A stretch of DNA of 64,000 nt, taken from the NCBI RefSeq assembly GCF_015142735.1, contig NZ_JACSPN010000006.1, positions 62,001 through 126,000 on the forward strand. The letters run 5' to 3'. The stretch comes from Oerskovia douganii (GTDB taxonomy: Bacteria > Actinomycetota > Actinomycetes > Actinomycetales > Cellulomonadaceae). Positions within the stretch are counted from its first letter, which is position 1. Every line of letters begins with the position of its first letter. A program made the position numbers and the translations under genes. The notes under the pieces are model-generated. The model was given only the letters and a program-made list of their open reading frames with translations. It was not told where the DNA came from and did not search any database. Positions 9,273 to 17,807 of this stretch are shown one piece after another.

Positions 9273-9905
9273 CTAAAGTTCCCAGCCGCCAAGTTTGGCA
9301 AACACCTCTATGGAAGGAACCAGCTGTTCGGCAAATACGCGTGCAGAATCCCGTGCTCGGTTTGCCACCAAGCGCCTGGCCCTGCCCTGGGTGGAACTTT
9401 CTGCCCCCCGAGACAAGAGAGCAAGCACCGCCAGCTCAGCGTCAATCTCCATGTGAACCAGCTGCCCCGGAGGAGGAGGACCCTCTCCACGCCTCACAAT
9501 TACTGGGACTTCTCCTGACAACTTGAAGTCGACCATGGAGAGCAATGACCTGAGGGTATTAATGGACATCTCCGCCTTCGAGACTGAAGGCCTCAAGGAG
9601 ACAGCAAGAGCATTGCCCACGAGCCCTACCGCCTGAGTCACATGGAACTCCGGCCGAGAGGAGTCATCCTCGCCATCCTGAGGTTCCATCTCCAGCTCAT
9701 CCAGTGCTTCGAAACACTCGTCCTGGACAGGCTCGCCAGCAGCCGCCGCCCAAGCAAGCTCAAGTGACGAATCAACCCACGCCAGATGCCCCGCAACCAA
9801 AACCTGACAGAAAGCCACCCCCCGTTCCGCGACAGCAGCACAGATCAGCATCAGATCAGAATCCGAAGCGTTTGCAATTGCCTGAAGTTCTGACGAAGTC
9901 TCCAT
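9273..9905 (-). CDS. Unrecognised 210-residue protein in the immunity row
   Basis: I do not recognise this family. The protein is acidic and mostly helical, with an N-terminal METSSELQAIANASDSDLMLIC helix, a hydrophobic patch AAVAERGVAFCQVLVAGHLAW and an acidic stretch near 70-85. A possible sheet (DFKLSGEVPVIVRR) and a C-terminal helix follow. It has no signal peptide or membrane segment. GGGGGAC precedes ATG. Base composition is much lower in GC than neighbouring housekeeping genes, pointing to acquisition. Position between an Imm1 gene and a CPCC gene makes an immunity role plausible, but that is inference. Confidence 0.6.
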   Translation of the reverse strand: METSSELQAIANASDSDLMLICAAVAERGVAFCQVLVAGHLAWVDSSLELAWAAAAGEPVQDECFEALDELEMEPQDGEDDSSRPEFHVTQAVGLVGNALAVSLRPSVSKAEMSINTLRSLLSMVDFKLSGEVPVIVRRGEGPPPPGQLVHMEIDAELAVLALLSRGAESSTQGRARRLVANRARDSARVFAEQLVPSIEVFAKLGGWEL

Positions 9906-10011
9906 GTCCCCCTAGCCTCAAGTGGCCCAAAGGTCTGCAAATAGGAAGTCCTGTGCGCCCTAACCGCGGATCCCCGCGCCACCCGACGCCAGCGACTGGG
10001 GTGGAGTGCAA

Positions 10012-10413
10012 TCAGTCAAGGCGAGGATGCAAGTTCCAGAATTGAGGGGTCCACCAGTAGAGAACAACTCTGTCCTTCGGCCAGGGGCGCCAGCTTTCAA
10101 GCGTCGCTTCGAAGATGTCCCGAGACAAATCGATGACCCGCCAGCCCGGAGAGCGGGACTCGCATTTCTCGGCAATTCTAACCTTCGTCAGAAACCTCTC
10201 CTCCGAGGCCCCGAGAAGCTGATAGTTCGCCTGAGCCTCCACCAGCGAGACCTTATTAGAACAGCCTGCAAGTAGCGGCCAGCGGAGCTGCATTTCGTCA
10301 TCTTCCCAGAAGCACACCGGGCAGATCGACTGGGAGCCCGGCCTACTCTCGAAGACTAGGTATCCGCAGCACGGGCAGGGGAAATTCTCAGGACGAGCGG
10401 ACCCGACAGTCAT
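10012..10413 (-). CDS. CPCC-family cysteine-rich protein
   Basis: The 133-residue protein opens with a zinc-ribbon-like cluster, FPCPCCGYLVF (C13, C15, C16), and ICPVCFWEDD (C31, C34), the signature of CPCC domain proteins. The middle contains a VSLVEAQANYQLLGASEERF helix that is usual in this family, and the C-terminus is aromatic-rich (VVLYWWTPQFW). CPCC proteins recur in toxin-immunity neighbourhoods. ATG at 10413 was chosen because the CPCC motif begins shortly after; the frame stays open upstream into decayed Imm1 sequence. GC is below the window average. Confidence 0.75.
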   Translation of the reverse strand: MTVGSARPENFPCPCCGYLVFESRPGSQSICPVCFWEDDEMQLRWPLLAGCSNKVSLVEAQANYQLLGASEERFLTKVRIAEKCESRSPGWRVIDLSRDIFEATLESWRPWPKDRVVLYWWTPQFWNLHPRLD

Positions 10414-10726
10414 TCCATCACTCCATGAACGCGAGATCGACAGCACGCCCGCACGTCGGTGGAACACCGGTTCGCCAGTGTCCGAAACCACTCGCGAGTC
10501 CTCGGTCGGTGGACTGGGGTTGTCCGAGACCCACACAGAGTCGAACACGTCACCGGACTCAGGATGAGCATCGCACACGAACCAGATCAACGCACCATAT
10601 CCGGTCTCCCGATTGGCGGAAACTCGCAGAAAGCTGTTCGGCACCGCTCCCTCGCCACCGAGCCTCACGTCGGAAAGCACCAGCCAAACATCGCTTCCCG
10701 GGTCACAGAAGCGGCTACGCCCTCCA
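10414..10726 (-). pseudogene. Imm1-like fragment lacking its C-terminal half
   Basis: The frame encodes DVWLVLSDVRLGG, FLRVSANRETGYGALIWF, DSVWVSDNPSPPTEDSRVV and then RRAGVLSISR, the order of Imm1-type proteins up to the helix that reads VLPISQVREVL in the intact copy. Sequence then passes straight into the start of the CPCC gene, so the GERPxxVxW part is missing. Upstream it is joined in frame to the end of another decayed Imm1 copy. It looks like a recombination remnant. Confidence 0.55.
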
Positions 10727-11067
10727 GCCACCCACGAGACAGACTGCGGTCGTTCCCCGGAGTCCTCCATGACGAACTCGTCAGCACCTCCCGCACCTGG
10801 CTGATCGGCAGGATGCTTCGTTCGGAGAAGAACGTCGGGACGTGCGGGTCCGCCACGACGTCCGCACGCAGAGGACCCGGCCCACCACCGTCCGGCACCC
10901 AGACCTGGCCAGCCAGGGCGCAGTGCCGCTCGTGCGCCGTGCCGGCGATCCACACGACCCCGCCCGACGGCGGCACCGAAGCCATGAACGGCCTCTTCGA
11001 GCTCTGCTGCCGCGTCGCCCGCGACTTCCGCAACCGCGACCACTACCTGCCACACACGTCCGCTCAT
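10727..11067 (-). pseudogene. Frameshifted second Imm1 copy
   Basis: Bases 10727-10968 repeat 8641-8883 of the intact Imm1 gene at about 90% identity, with one base fewer. The missing base near 10780 shifts the frame inside ISQVREVL: the next frame resumes EFVMEDSGERPQSVSWVAG. A second shift near 10980 separates a plausible start (ATG at 11067, MSGRVWQVVV) from the GGVVWIAGTAHERH segment. Two frame breaks argue for a dead gene rather than programmed frameshifting. Confidence 0.65.
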
Positions 11068-11182
11068 CGGCGACGGACTGACCCACCCCACCTCAGACAG
11101 GAAGAGCCGCGTTAGCGTGGGGCATGGGGTGGGTACTTCGCACGGACGGTTGTAGAGGTACGTCCATCCTGCGCCCCAAGGC

Positions 11183-11662
11183 CTACCCGTCACCAGCGCC
11201 ACGCCAGTCAGTTCGCATGCCCAGCAACACTGCGAGCGCCTCCAAAGGACGTTCATCCAGGGCAGCCGCCTCAAGATGAATCAGGATCGAGATTTGAGGA
11301 AGTTCCCCTAGCTCGGTCACGAGCGCGTTCAGGGAAGTTCGGACTGCCCACTCCACCCACTCCCCGTAGCCAACTTCCTCCGCGATCAGGTTCCCCTCCG
11401 CGTCAATCTCGCGAGGGGGGACGGCGACAATTACAGGAGGCGCCCCGTCCCCGCGATCATTCACCAGCACTTGAGCAACGTGCCGCGCAGGGTCAGCACC
11501 GTATCGCTCACACGACAAGGGGAAATTGACCAGAGCAACGTCACACCCCCTCGCAGTTTCAGCGAGCCCCCCGAAACGAAGTTCGAGTGGAAACTTCGAG
11601 TCAATCGCCGCGCGAACCTGCTGAAAGCGCCTCGCGTCACCAATAGCAATCACAAAATCCAT
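11183..11662 (-). CDS. Probable cognate immunity protein of the Rhs C-terminal toxin
   Basis: The 159-residue protein's ATG shares one base with the Rhs stop codon (TGATG), the usual toxin-immunity coupling. A TTG six bases upstream is also in frame but less likely. The fold looks alpha/beta: MDFVIAIGDARRFQQVR, then CDVALVNFPLSCERYG, RHVAQVLVNDRGDGAPPVIVAVPP and a C-terminal ALNALVTELGELPQISILIHLEAA-type segment. I do not recognise the family with certainty; the DVALVNFPLS strand-loop faintly recalls macro domains. No signal peptide, so cytoplasmic. GC is lower than the host average. Confidence 0.65.
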   Translation of the reverse strand: MDFVIAIGDARRFQQVRAAIDSKFPLELRFGGLAETARGCDVALVNFPLSCERYGADPARHVAQVLVNDRGDGAPPVIVAVPPREIDAEGNLIAEEVGYGEWVEWAVRTSLNALVTELGELPQISILIHLEAAALDERPLEALAVLLGMRTDWRGAGDG

Positions 11663-14490
11663 CAGCAAACTCCCGCACCCTGGATCCCACCTGGCATGAT
11701 TGACGGACGCCCGAGCACTTTGAGCTGGTCGTTACTGAGCGCAACACCTCCCCCCTTCACATCGGTGGTGTATGCCATACGAGCATCGTCGGGCAGATCG
11801 CTCATCCTGACAGTGGTGCGGATCATTGTATACGCACCTTCGTGCGGGTAGGCGCTGTACGCCCTTCGGGCATACTCAGCGGCCGACGCCTCCGAGAATG
11901 CGAAGTACTTGACCCCTTGCGGGCTGTGCCACTGACGAGTGCTGGAGATGTCAGACAGCTCGGCGCCCGTGACCGCGCGCCAGAGGTACGCGTCCTCGGG
12001 TCCTGGCCGCCCGCTATTGTGAACCAGCACCCCGGTGAGTCCGACATGGTCGGAATGCGCACCCGCAACCGTCAGATTGTAGGCTGAGCCCCTCTCGTGC
12101 GCCCGAAGATCCACAGGGCGCGTTACGGGCAGAACATTGCCATCCGCCCCAAGGACAAGCTCACCTCGTCCAAGCGACTGCGTCCCCTCCCACGTCTGGT
12201 CAGTTACCGACCAGAAGGGGTGGTCCTCAGTGGTGACGATCAGCTCACCATTCACCTCGAACTCGAACAGGTCATCCTCGTGGACCCAGACGTGCGTAAC
12301 TGGCATCGCAGCCTGCTTGGCGGTCAGAGGATCGGTCGCGATGACTTGGTCACCAACCTCGATGTCCTCGATGGCCTTGTGCTCTCCGCTGGCCATGAGA
12401 ACTGGCGTGGCACCGGCAAACGAACACTGTCCTGTCGTCTGCCCCTTGGTGTGGGCCGTTTGTGGGTTCTTGACCGGGGCAGTCGGCCGCGCGTTCGATG
12501 TACCAGATGGTGCCGTCGGCGGCTTCGGCTTGTTGGCTGGGATCGGCTTCGTCCCCGCGACCTGTGCCGCGCTGTTACGCGACTGGCTCACGGTGCCGCG
12601 CGCCGAGGACGCGACGGCCTGCCCACCACGCGAGGTGCTCGCCCGGACTGCCGACACGGCTCCTTGTACCGCACGGTTCGCCACCGGTGCGATCCACCGT
12701 GAGGCGACCGCCCCCACCCCTAGGACCACGGCGCCGAACACACCACCGATCACGGTTTCGGTCGCGAACGACCTCCACGAGAACGGTTTGCCGGAACTCG
12801 ACTGGCGGACTGCGTTCGTGATCGCTCCGGCCAACGCCCCACCAGCCACGGCACAGGCCACAGAGCCCAACCCGGCAGTAAAGACGGCACACCCGACCCC
12901 CACGACAGTGCCCACGACACCGCCGATGATCTCGGCCTTGTTCTTGCTGATCCACTTCCCGGCGGCCGACGCCCCCTTCTTGATGCCCGACCACGCGCCC
13001 TTCCAGGACAGCAGCCCCGTCGGGTCCGACCACGTCACCGGGTTGTTGTTCGCGTAGGTGTAGGCCGACCACTGCTGCGGGTCACCCAGGTCCATCACCG
13101 GGTCGACCGACACGAACCGGCCCACTCCCGAGTCGTAGTACCGCGCCCCCACGCTCGTCAGCCCCGTGGTGTCCTCGACCTTGCCCAGGAACCCGCGGTC
13201 CCCGGGGGTGTCCAGCACCTCGCCACGGCGACCGCCGAACGGGTCGGCGAAGTTGCGGGTCAGCGTGTACTTCGTGTTGTGCACCACGGCGAGCGCCGTG
13301 CCGTGCACGTCGTTGACCAGGCTGGACACCCCGCCCAGGCCCCTGCCGTCACGCACGGCGACCGTCTGGCCGCCGAACCCGTAGTACCGGGTCGCGGTCG
13401 TCGTGCCCGCAGCCGAGCCGGCCGTGTGGTTCGTCAGCTCCTGCCCGCCAGGCAGGTACAGCGTCGTCCCCGACGCGTCCTTGCGGACGAGCCGCTCGCC
13501 GTCGGCAGAGTAGACGAACGACGCCTCACCGGCGGTCAGCTGGTTCTCCCCGGCGCCTCCGGTACCGGACGTGACGATCTGGGCCAGACGCCCCTCACCG
13601 TCCCACCCGAGCACCTGGGTGCCTGTGCCGAACGGCCGGTTGACGGTGTTGCCCGCGGCGTCGTAGACGTACGACGCCGTGGTCGACGCACCGCCCGCCG
13701 TCGTGGTCGCGACCCCTGTCAGGGCGTGGACCCCGGCGTCGGGGTCCGCCGTCGACGGTCCGTAGGTGTAGGCGGCCGTGACGTCACCGCTCGCCCGGTG
13801 CGACGTCATCGACGTCCGGTTGCCGACCGTGTCGTACGCGTAGTCGGTCCAGTACGCTGCCGGACCGCCCAGCGCTCGGGTCGAGGGCGCCGCGGAGCAC
13901 GATCCCGTGGACGGTGTCCACGCCGACGTCAGCCGTCGCAGCGCGTCGTACGTGAAGCACTGGTTGTCGTCGGCGGTGCCGGCAGCGGTCGGGTCGTCCT
14001 TCGCGGAGAGGATGTTCCCCGCGACGTCGTACCCGTAGCGCACGTCCAGCTCGGTGCCGTTGACCCGCTCACGGTCGAGGCCGATCCGCACCAGGCGGTG
14101 CGTCGCCTGCTGGTACTCGTAGGAGACGACCGTCCCGAACGTGTTGCCCAGGTCGAGGACCGACTTCTCGCCGAACGCGGTGTACCGCGCGTCGGCGACG
14201 TACGCGCCCCAGCCGAACCCGGACCCCATCCACTCGGGCATCCCCCGCTCGTCGTACCGGGTCGTGACCTCCTCCGCGCCGAGACCACCCGCCGCGGGCA
14301 GGGTCACCGTCTCCGGGAAGCCACCTGCGGTGTAGGAGTACGCGGTCGTGAACGACGACGTCCCGGCCGCGCCCCCGAGCACCGAGGCCGGGACCGTGAC
14401 CGTCTGGCCCAAGGGCCGGTAGGCGACGTCGTACCCCGTGACCGCGGTCGTGTACCGCGCGCCGTCGAGGACCCGCGTCGAGGACGTGGC
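11662..14490 (-). pseudogene. 5'-truncated Rhs protein with Hint domain and C-terminal toxin-like tip
   Basis: The frame encodes ~940 residues of an Rhs/YD-repeat protein, starting mid-protein at about STRVLDGARYTTAVTGYD. No credible start codon or ribosome-binding site is seen; the frame simply runs up through the tRNA-Ala gene. Visible parts are YD repeats, the Rhs core (GFLGKVEDTTGLTSVGARYY, FVSVDP, DPTGLL), a Gly/Ala hydrophobic segment and a Pro/Thr-rich linker. A Hint self-cleaving domain (12016-12426, from CSFAGATPV to LVHN) and a 115-residue tip follow. No frameshift interrupts it. It may be an orphan tip usable by recombination with a complete rhs elsewhere. Confidence 0.8.
11665..12009 (-). 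other. C-terminal toxin-like domain of the Rhs fragment
   Basis: The 115 residues after the Hint terminal HN-SG start RPGPEDAYLWRAVTGAEL. They include GVKYFAFSEASAAEYARRAY, TMIRTTVRMSDLP and a C-terminal VALSNDQLKVL. LWRAV followed by YFAxSxxxAxxYA loosely resembles small ADP-ribosyltransferase-like effector domains (arginine, then serine-containing strand), but I cannot see a clear catalytic glutamate. Treat the activity as unknown. Hint cleavage would release this piece. Confidence 0.5.
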
Positions 14491-14576
14491 CAGGCCCGAG
14501 CAGATGAGGGAGCGGCGATCATGACCTACGTCACACCTGCTCCGTCGCAGGGCGAACCTCGTCGCTCGAGAACGAC

Positions 14577-14603
14577 GAAAGCCGCCTCCCTGAGGGAGAC
14601 GGC
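14577..14603 (-). terminator. Rho-independent terminator of tRNA-Ala
   Basis: A 10-bp stem (14594-14603 with 14581-14590, one G-U) has a TCA loop and is followed on the minus strand by TTTCGTCGTT. It lies 13 bases after the tRNA 3' end and marks the junction with the Rhs island. Confidence 0.8.
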
Positions 14604-14615
14604 CTTCGTGTCGGG

Positions 14616-14688
14616 TGGAGCTGAGGGGACTCGAACCCCTGACCCCCTGCATGCCATGCAGGTGCGCTACCAGCTGCGCCACAGCCCC
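14616..14688 (-). tRNA. tRNA-Ala, anticodon GGC
   Basis: The 73-nt cloverleaf has acceptor arm GGGGCTG pairing with CAGCTCC, with A as discriminator. The D-arm contains AGCTGGTAGC, and the anticodon stem CCTGC/GCAGG encloses loop ATGGCAT (anticodon GGC). The T-arm GGTTCGAGTCC is canonical. CCA is not encoded (ACCC follows). A truncated Rhs gene begins right after its terminator, making this tRNA locus a likely insertion site. Confidence 0.95.
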
Positions 14689-14747
14689 GAGAACCATTGC
14701 TGGTCCCGCACTTCCTTGAGGTTTTCCCCCTCGGAAGCATCGCTAGT

Positions 14748-15428
14748 TTATGCCGAAGTCGGCTGGAAAATCCAATCGGGTCCGGAGCTCCACTCATCGA
14801 GCGAAAAGTCCGCCCCGACGTTGTGCGCGACGAGCCTCCACGCGGGGTGGGCGTTCGCTCCCGAGCGCTGCAGCTGGGACCAGTGGACGTTGTTCAGTCC
14901 CGAGATCCCCCGCCAGCCCGTCGGGTCCAGACCGAGCATGGCCGTGATGGCCAACGTGATCGCCGCACCGTGCGAGACGACGACGAGCGTGTCCTTCTCG
15001 TCCAGTGCGTCGGCGTGCTCGGTGACGGCCGCGACCATGCGCGCCGCGACGTCGGCCCGCGACTCGGCGCCCGCACGAGCGGGCTCCTCGCCACGGCGCC
15101 ACGCCGCGTACTCGTCGGGCCAGCGCTCGGAGAGCTCCTCGCCCGTCATGCCCTCCCACTCGCCGAACCCGCGCTCGCGCAGACGCTCGTCGAGGGAGAC
15201 GGGCATGCCCGTCGCCTTCCCGTAGTACCCGGCCGTCTCGGCCGCACGCGTCAGGTCCGACGCGACGACGAGCGTCGGGGAGTGCGCGGCCGCGAGCGAC
15301 CGTGCCCCCTGCTCGGCCTGCCAGTGCCCGACGGCGTCCAGCGGGATGTCGACCTGCCCCTGGAGGCGCATGGCCGCGTTGTACTCGGTGCGCCCGTGGC
15401 GCAGGAAGACGACGGTGCGCGCGCTCAC
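14748..15428 (-). CDS. Histidine phosphatase family protein (phosphoglycerate mutase-like)
   Basis: The 226-residue enzyme has the catalytic phosphohistidine motif LRHGRTEYN at about 9-17, the ASDLTRAAETA segment and the second catalytic histidine in VVVSHGAAITLAI (about 150-162). Members dephosphorylate metabolites or sugar phosphates; true cofactor-dependent mutases are longer. The start overlaps the rsfS stop by 4 bp, so they are co-transcribed. In many actinobacteria this gene follows rsfS and has been tied to glucosyl-3-phosphoglycerate or general phosphatase activity; the substrate here is not determined. Confidence 0.85.
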   Translation of the reverse strand: MSARTVVFLRHGRTEYNAAMRLQGQVDIPLDAVGHWQAEQGARSLAAAHSPTLVVASDLTRAAETAGYYGKATGMPVSLDERLRERGFGEWEGMTGEELSERWPDEYAAWRRGEEPARAGAESRADVAARMVAAVTEHADALDEKDTLVVVSHGAAITLAITAMLGLDPTGWRGISGLNNVHWSQLQRSGANAHPAWRLVAHNVGADFSLDEWSSGPDWIFQPTSA

Positions 15429-15871
15429 GCCTGCGAGTCCTCCGCGAGGTAGATGGCGCCGTCGTCCGCGGCGTCGGTGACGTCGGTGCTCGACGTCCCC
15501 TCTCCGCCCCGTGCGTCCTCGGGGAGCTCGATGACCGGGCAGTCCTTCCAGAGGCGCTCGAGCGCGTAGTAGACCCGGTCCTCGGCGTGCTGGACGTGCA
15601 CGACGATGTCGCCGAAGTCGAGCAGGACCCAGCGGGCCTCCGACTTTCCCTCGCGGCGGATGGGCTTGACCCCGACCTTGTGCAGCTCTTCCTCGACGGC
15701 GTCCACGATCGCGGACACCTGCCGTTCGCTCGTTCCCGAGGCGATCAGGAAGACGTCCGTGAGCACGAGCTGCTCACTGACGTCCAGGGCGATGATCTCT
15801 TCGGCCTTGCGGTCCGATGCGGCGCGGGCCGCGATCACCGCAAGCTCGACAGCGCGTTCCGTTGCAGTCAC
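15425..15871 (-). CDS. rsfS: Ribosome silencing factor RsfS
   Basis: The 148-residue Iojap/RsfS protein binds uL14 on the 50S subunit and blocks subunit joining under starvation. The conserved core is visible: KAEEIIALDVSEQLVLTDVFLIASGTSERQVSAIVD (residues ~22-57), EGKSEARWVLLDFGDIVVHV and RVYYALERLW. A ~35-residue acidic tail follows. It lies in the classical nadD-rsfS-phosphatase order, 29 bp after the membrane-anchored Pro-rich gene. Confidence 0.96.
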   Translation of the reverse strand: MTATERAVELAVIAARAASDRKAEEIIALDVSEQLVLTDVFLIASGTSERQVSAIVDAVEEELHKVGVKPIRREGKSEARWVLLDFGDIVVHVQHAEDRVYYALERLWKDCPVIELPEDARGGEGTSSTDVTDAADDGAIYLAEDSQA

Positions 15872-15900
15872 GACTCTCCGTGGGGTTGTCTCGAGGCCTG

Positions 15901-16911
15901 TCAGAAGGACAGGCCGTGGTGGTTCGTGGGGCTCGAGGTCAGGGCCTCGAGACCGACCGGTGCGAGCGCCTCGGCGACGCTCGCACTGTCACCCAGCAGC
16001 AACCGCCAGATCAGCAGCCCGAGCACGAAGGCCACGGCGATGAGGATCAGGTAGTGCAGCCAGGTGTACGCGTGCCCGGGCGGGCGCTCGTCGTACGCGT
16101 CGTCCTCGTCGTCGTCGGCCGTCCGCGACGCGGGGCCAGGACGCGTGGCACCCGCGACGGGGAAGGGTGAGTCCTCGACGGCCCCGGGGAAGGGTGACGC
16201 CTGGGCGGCCGCCGGGGTCGCGGCCGGCGGCTGCGTCTCCCACGGGAGGGCAGGGCGCGCGGACTCCGGGGCCTGCTGGGCGAGGGAGCTCGGCGCGGTG
16301 CCCTGCTCCCACGGCAGCGGCGCGGGGGCCGGTGCCGGGGTCGCGGCGGCCCGCGGGGTGTCCGGGGCGGGGGTCCGCGACGACACGGACTCTCGCGCCG
16401 GTGCCGACTGCGCGGGCGGGAAGGGTGAGGGCTGCGCCGGGGGGAACGGCGCCGGCGCGCTCTGGGGCGCGGGCTCGGGAGATGCGGGACGAGGGGCCGC
16501 GCCGAACGGCGAGGGCGCCGTCGACGGGGCGCGCATGCTCTGCCGCACGGGCGGGGTCGTCCCTGGGGGCGGCGACTGCGCGGGGCGGAGCGGGACGCGC
16601 TCGGCGGTCTCCTGGATCGGGGTGAGGCGGCCGGTCTCGTCGACACCGCGCATGCCCCCCGTCATCGACGGAGGCCGGACGACGGGCGCCTGGTTCGAGT
16701 ACCCCTCGGAAGGGGTCGGGGCGGAGACGTCCCGCATCGATCGCCGTGACGGCGGCGGGGCAGCAGGAGCTGCGGGTGCGGGCGGGGTGTACCCGCCCGG
16801 GGCGGACGGTGCCGCGCCTGCGGCCTGCTCGGCTGCGGCGGCCTCACGCTCCCGGATCTCCCGGCGCGTCAAGGGGCGGACGGGCTGCATGCTCCCGTGC
16901 TGATCACTCAT
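15901..16911 (-). CDS. Proline/alanine-rich single-pass membrane protein of unknown function
   Basis: The 336-residue protein begins with a short basic [25 protein letters not shown]-type segment. About 220 residues of low-complexity Pro/Ala/Ser sequence follow, with repeated FPPAQP/LPWE-like units. Near the C-terminus is one membrane helix ([20 protein letters not shown], ~290-310) and a short tail. Most of the chain is probably cytoplasmic and disordered. Its ATG overlaps the nadD stop (ATGA), so it is translated with nadD and rsfS. Similar genes sit at this spot in relatives, but no function is known to me. Confidence 0.75.
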   Translation of the reverse strand: MSDQHGSMQPVRPLTRREIREREAAAAEQAAGAAPSAPGGYTPPAPAAPAAPPPSRRSMRDVSAPTPSEGYSNQAPVVRPPSMTGGMRGVDETGRLTPIQETAERVPLRPAQSPPPGTTPPVRQSMRAPSTAPSPFGAAPRPASPEPAPQSAPAPFPPAQPSPFPPAQSAPARESVSSRTPAPDTPRAAATPAPAPAPLPWEQGTAPSSLAQQAPESARPALPWETQPPAATPAAAQASPFPGAVEDSPFPVAGATRPGPASRTADDDEDDAYDERPPGHAYTWLHYLILIAVAFVLGLLIWRLLLGDSASVAEALAPVGLEALTSSPTNHHGLSF

Positions 16912-17528
16912 GATGCTGATCCTCTGTACAGGCCGTGCTTCGCGATGTACTGGACGACGCCGTCCGGCACCAGGTACCAGACCGGTTGGCCGGTCTCCGC
17001 CCGTTGTCGACAGTCGGTCGACGAGATGGCGAGGGCCGGGATCTCCAGCGTGGAGACGACTCCGGGCGGCAGACCGTCGACGTTGAGCCGGTGTCCCGGA
17101 CGGGAGACCGCCACGAAGTGTGCCATCTTCCAGAGGTCGTCGGCATCCTTCCACGTCAGCATCTGCTCGATCGCGTCGGCGCCGGAGATGAAGTAGAGGT
17201 CCGCCTCGGGGCGTTGCTCACGCAGGTCGCGCAGCGTGTCGACCGTGTAGGTGAGCCCCGGCCGGTCCACGTCGACCCTGCTCACCGTGAAGCGCGGGTT
17301 CGAGGCCGTCGCGATGACCGTCATGAGATAACGGTGCTCGGGCGCGGTGACCTTCTGGTGCTGCTTGAAGCTGGGCTTCCCGGTGGGGACGAAGATGACC
17401 TCGTCGAGACCGAAGCGGGCCGCAGCCTCGCTCGCCGCGACGAGGTGCCCGTGGTGGATGGGGTCGAACGTGCCACCCATCACCCCGAGCCGGGGGCGTC
17501 TGCTCGCCGTCATCTCCGCAGGATCCAC
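16908..17528 (-). CDS. nadD: Nicotinate-nucleotide adenylyltransferase
   Basis: The 206-residue enzyme adenylates nicotinate mononucleotide in NAD synthesis. Present are the nucleotidyltransferase motif [12 protein letters not shown] (18-29), the [12 protein letters not shown] loop with the phosphate-contacting lysines, [10 protein letters not shown], and the C-terminal [13 protein letters not shown] (ISxTxxR) signature. ATG 17528 is used, although MTASRR five residues later is also possible. It is the middle of a compact gene set ending in rsfS and the phosphatase. Confidence 0.96.
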   Translation of the reverse strand: MDPAEMTASRRPRLGVMGGTFDPIHHGHLVAASEAAARFGLDEVIFVPTGKPSFKQHQKVTAPEHRYLMTVIATASNPRFTVSRVDVDRPGLTYTVDTLRDLREQRPEADLYFISGADAIEQMLTWKDADDLWKMAHFVAVSRPGHRLNVDGLPPGVVSTLEIPALAISSTDCRQRAETGQPVWYLVPDGVVQYIAKHGLYRGSAS

Positions 17529-17539
17529 CAGGGCCGGGG

Positions 17540-17695
17540 TCAGTGGCGGGTACCGACGCTACGGAAGGCGTAGGTCACGAGGAGGAGGCCGACGAGCACC
17601 CCGAAGGCGACGATGCCGAACCCGACGGGCGGGATCGGGAGGTGGGTGACGGCTTCGGTGTTCTCCTGGGCGACCTGGACGGCAGCAGCGAGCAC
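17540..17695 (-). CDS. 51-residue single-pass membrane microprotein upstream of nadD
   Basis: A GTG start at 17695, preceded by AGGAGGACATC, opens a frame of 51 residues beginning [21 protein letters not shown] membrane helix ([19 protein letters not shown], ~25-44) and the basic tail RSVGTRH follow. The stop lies 12 bp before the nadD start, so it is probably in the same operon. The strong ribosome-binding site, host-like codon use and a helix-plus-basic-tail shape that I recall in other actinobacteria support a real gene. Function unknown. Confidence 0.7.
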   Translation of the reverse strand: MLAAAVQVAQENTEAVTHLPIPPVGFGIVAFGVLVGLLLVTYAFRSVGTRH

Positions 17696-17759
17696 GATGT
17701 CCTCCTACGAGTTCTTGAGCGTGGTGCGTGGGACGGCGGGTGATCAGGCCGGGCGCTGA

Positions 17760-17796
17760 TCGTCGTCCAGTCTCTCACGGTCGTGCTGGACGACGA
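17760..17796 (-). terminator. Hairpin terminator after proA
   Basis: A perfect 11-bp stem (17760-17770 with 17786-17796) has a 15-nt loop just 12 bp after the proA stop. There is no T-tract, which is common for high-GC actinobacteria. Confidence 0.6.
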
Positions 17797-17807
17797 GCAG
17801 CATGTGA

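Noticed and set aside
10012-11274. Single 420-residue fusion protein of Imm1 and CPCC
   Set aside because: The long frame arises from frameshifted Imm1 remnants read into the CPCC gene; CPCC homology starts at 10413.
9300-11700. Insertion sequence or transposase in the low-GC island
   Set aside because: No transposase motif or terminal inverted repeats were seen; the genes resemble immunity proteins.
13279-15225. 648-residue plus-strand frame across the Rhs fragment and tRNA
   Set aside because: It crosses the tRNA-Ala gene and has low-complexity arginine-rich translation; shadow of Rhs and the phosphatase.
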